From Saccharopolyspora sp. SCSIO 74807 (lineage in GTDB: Bacteria; Actinomycetota; Actinomycetes; Mycobacteriales; Pseudonocardiaceae), in NCBI RefSeq assembly GCF_037023755.1, contig NZ_CP146100.1, positions 5,983,501 to 6,047,500 of the forward strand: a stretch of 64,000 nt of DNA. The letters run 5' to 3'. This document shows, one piece after another, positions 62,653 to 64,000 of this stretch. Position numbers and translations under genes: made by a program. Positions within the stretch are counted from its first letter, which is position 1, and each line of letters opens with the position of its first letter. The notes under the pieces are model-generated. The model made no database searches. It was not told the DNA's origin and was given only the letters and a program-made list of their open reading frames with translations.

Positions 62653-64000
62653 TCAGCCTTGCGGGACAGCAGTTCCGCCGGGCGGCGTCGCCGGTTCCTC
62701 GTCCGAGCGCGGCACGTACGCCGTTTGCACGAGCAGCGGTTTGCGACCGCGGCGCACCAGAGTGCCGCGGCCGGCGGGCTGCTGGCTGAAGTAGACCTCC
62801 GGCCACATCTTCCCCTCGCTGCGGTCGCCGGACAGCAGCAGACCGGCCGCCCCGGACTCCTTCACACCCTGCACGAACGGCTCGTACAACGAGCGGCTGG
62901 AGCCGCTGGAGCGACGGCACAGAACCACGTGGAACCCGATGTCACGGGACTGCTGTAGGTACGGCAGGAACGGCGCCAACGGGTTCGCGCCGCCGGTGGT
63001 GAGCAGGTCGTAGTCGTCGACCAGCGCCACGATCTCCGGGCCGCGCCACCAGGAACGGGTGCGCAACTGCTCAACGGTGACGTCCTCCGGCGGGAGCCGT
63101 TTCGCGAGTTCTCCGGCCATGCCTTCGGCCAGCCCGCCGGCCACGGCGGTGTTGTGCGCGTAGCCGCCGAGGTATTCGTCGTCGATGCCCTCCAACATGC
63201 TGCGCCGCGGGTCGAACAGCGCGAACACGACCTCGTCGCTGCCGTAGCGGCTCGTGAAGTCCTCGACGATCAGGCGCAGCAGCGAAGTCTTGCCGGCCTG
63301 GGTGTCGCCGAAGACGAGCAGGTGCGGGTCGTCGCCGAAGAGGTCGACGGTGGTGGGCCGCAGCTCGGTCTCGTCCACCCCGAGGCGCAGCACCTTGCGG
63401 TCGGGTGCGCGTTCGGCGAAGGAACGGTGGTCCAGCCGCTCCGGCAGCATCCGCACCGGCGTCGCGACCGGGCCGCTCCAATGCCGCACGACCTCGTCGA
63501 CCGCGTGCTGCACGCCCGCGGTGATGGTCGCCGGATCGGCGTGGCCGTCGATGCGGGGCAGCGCGATGTGCCCGGTCAGTCCGCGGTCGGTCAGGCAGCG
63601 GCCGGGAACCTTGATGTTCTCGGCGAGCTTGCGCTTGACCGTGGTGTCCAGCGGATCGTTCAGGCGCAGCTCCAGCTTGTTCGCGATGACCGACTGGATC
63701 TGCATCCGCAGGTCGGTCCAGCGGCCCGCGGTGACCACGACGTGCACCCCGAAGCCGGCACCGCGGGAGGCGATGTCGTGCACCACCTCCAGCAGGTCCT
63801 CGAAGTCCTGCCGCAGCGCCAGGTACCCGTCGATCACCAGGCAGATGTCCGCGCTGGTGAGCTCCGGGAGCTTGCCAGCGCGGTGCTGATCGCGCATCGC
63901 CTGCACGGAATCCAGGCGGTAGTCGGCGAAGATGGCTTCGCGCTCGCCGAGCAGCGTGGCGATCTCGCTGATGGTGCGGCGCACCCGGTCGGGCGCCAAG
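62653..64000 (-). CDS. eccC: type VII secretion ATPase EccC, 3' part
   Basis: The C-terminal 448 residues of an FtsK/SpoIIIE-family EccC; the 5' end lies beyond the window. It shows the end of one ATPase domain (ICLVIDGYLALRQDFEDLL, HVVVTAGRW, then RLNDPLD) and a complete third one, with Walker A FGDTQAGKTSLLRL, Walker B EIVALVDDYDLLT and a C-terminal LLSGDRSEGKMW. EccC recruits and drives substrates such as WXG100 proteins through the ESX membrane complex. The Rhs toxin with a WXG-like N-terminus is next, 215 bp downstream on the same strand, and is a candidate substrate. Confidence 0.9.
   Translation of the reverse strand, partial: LAPDRVRRTISEIATLLGEREAIFADYRLDSVQAMRDQHRAGKLPELTSADICLVIDGYLALRQDFEDLLEVVHDIASRGAGFGVHVVVTAGRWTDLRMQIQSVIANKLELRLNDPLDTTVKRKLAENIKVPGRCLTDRGLTGHIALPRIDGHADPATITAGVQHAVDEVVRHWSGPVATPVRMLPERLDHRSFAERAPDRKVLRLGVDETELRPTTVDLFGDDPHLLVFGDTQAGKTSLLRLIVEDFTSRYGSDEVVFALFDPRRSMLEGIDDEYLGGYAHNTAVAGGLAEGMAGELAKRLPPEDVTVEQLRTRSWWRGPEIVALVDDYDLLTTGGANPLAPFLPYLQQSRDIGFHVVLCRRSSGSSRSLYEPFVQGVKESGAAGLLLSGDRSEGKMWPEVYFSQQPAGRGTLVRRGRKPLLVQTAYVPRSDEEPATPPGGTAVPQG

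Overview
The window is a high-GC (roughly 70 percent by eye) actinobacterial chromosome segment. Frequent GTG/TTG starts, PucR/CdaR-type, IclR, LacI and TetR regulators, MFS transporters beside oxidoreductases, an EccC-type type VII secretion ATPase and an Rhs toxin with a WXG-like N-terminus all fit a Pseudonocardiales genus such as Saccharopolyspora; the genus is an inference. About 52 protein genes are supported. I saw no rRNA, tRNA, CRISPR array or insertion sequence.

Left part (1-17.1 kb): an aldehyde dehydrogenase preceded by two sites matching the KstR consensus; a PAS/GGDEF/EAL cyclic-di-GMP protein; a stand-alone ketosynthase; an ArsR regulator divergent from an MFS pump with a perfect operator between them; a DUF1990-like gene, a 15-bp tandem repeat, a small membrane protein and a double DUF1540 protein; a twin-HTH regulator broken by a frameshift; a secreted Cys-containing protein; an aldoxime-dehydratase-like hemoprotein; and a class II aldolase/MFS operon whose divergent PucR regulator is a remnant.

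Flavin region (17.2-25 kb): ribBA, a flavin amine oxidase, a flavin reductase, an FMN-dependent monooxygenase, an MFS transporter and an IclR regulator. The two divergent promoter regions of this block share a motif GTTCA-N5-TGAAC (five sites), so they look like one regulon in which FMN supply, flavin reduction and FMNH2-dependent oxidation are co-controlled.

Sugar region (26.3-31.9 kb): a sugar-porter MFS, a LacI regulator, a small P-loop kinase, an FGGY kinase and a LacD/YihT-like aldolase. Two pairs of 14-bp palindromes, each pair 24 bp apart, mark the two divergent promoters. Next, 32.0-36.6 kb is a TetR-controlled SDR / saccharopine-dehydrogenase-like / acyl-CoA-ligase operon. A roughly 98-nt structured repeat occurs in this operon and once in the flavin region.

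Middle and right (36.6-56.8 kb): a membrane fusion of degenerate PAP2, degenerate kinase and flippase-like domains; small proteins including a His/Gly/Trp-rich peptide; a GreA-like factor; a ureide block (CdaR regulator, racemase family, NCS1 permease, AllE); a YdiJ-like FAD/FeS dehydrogenase beside a pyruvate-oxidase-like TPP enzyme; a DUF1264/OBAP protein; a P450; and a DUF2945 protein. The right end (56.9-64 kb) holds the 3' end of eccC, a 1490-residue Rhs toxin and two small, lower-GC, immunity-like genes.
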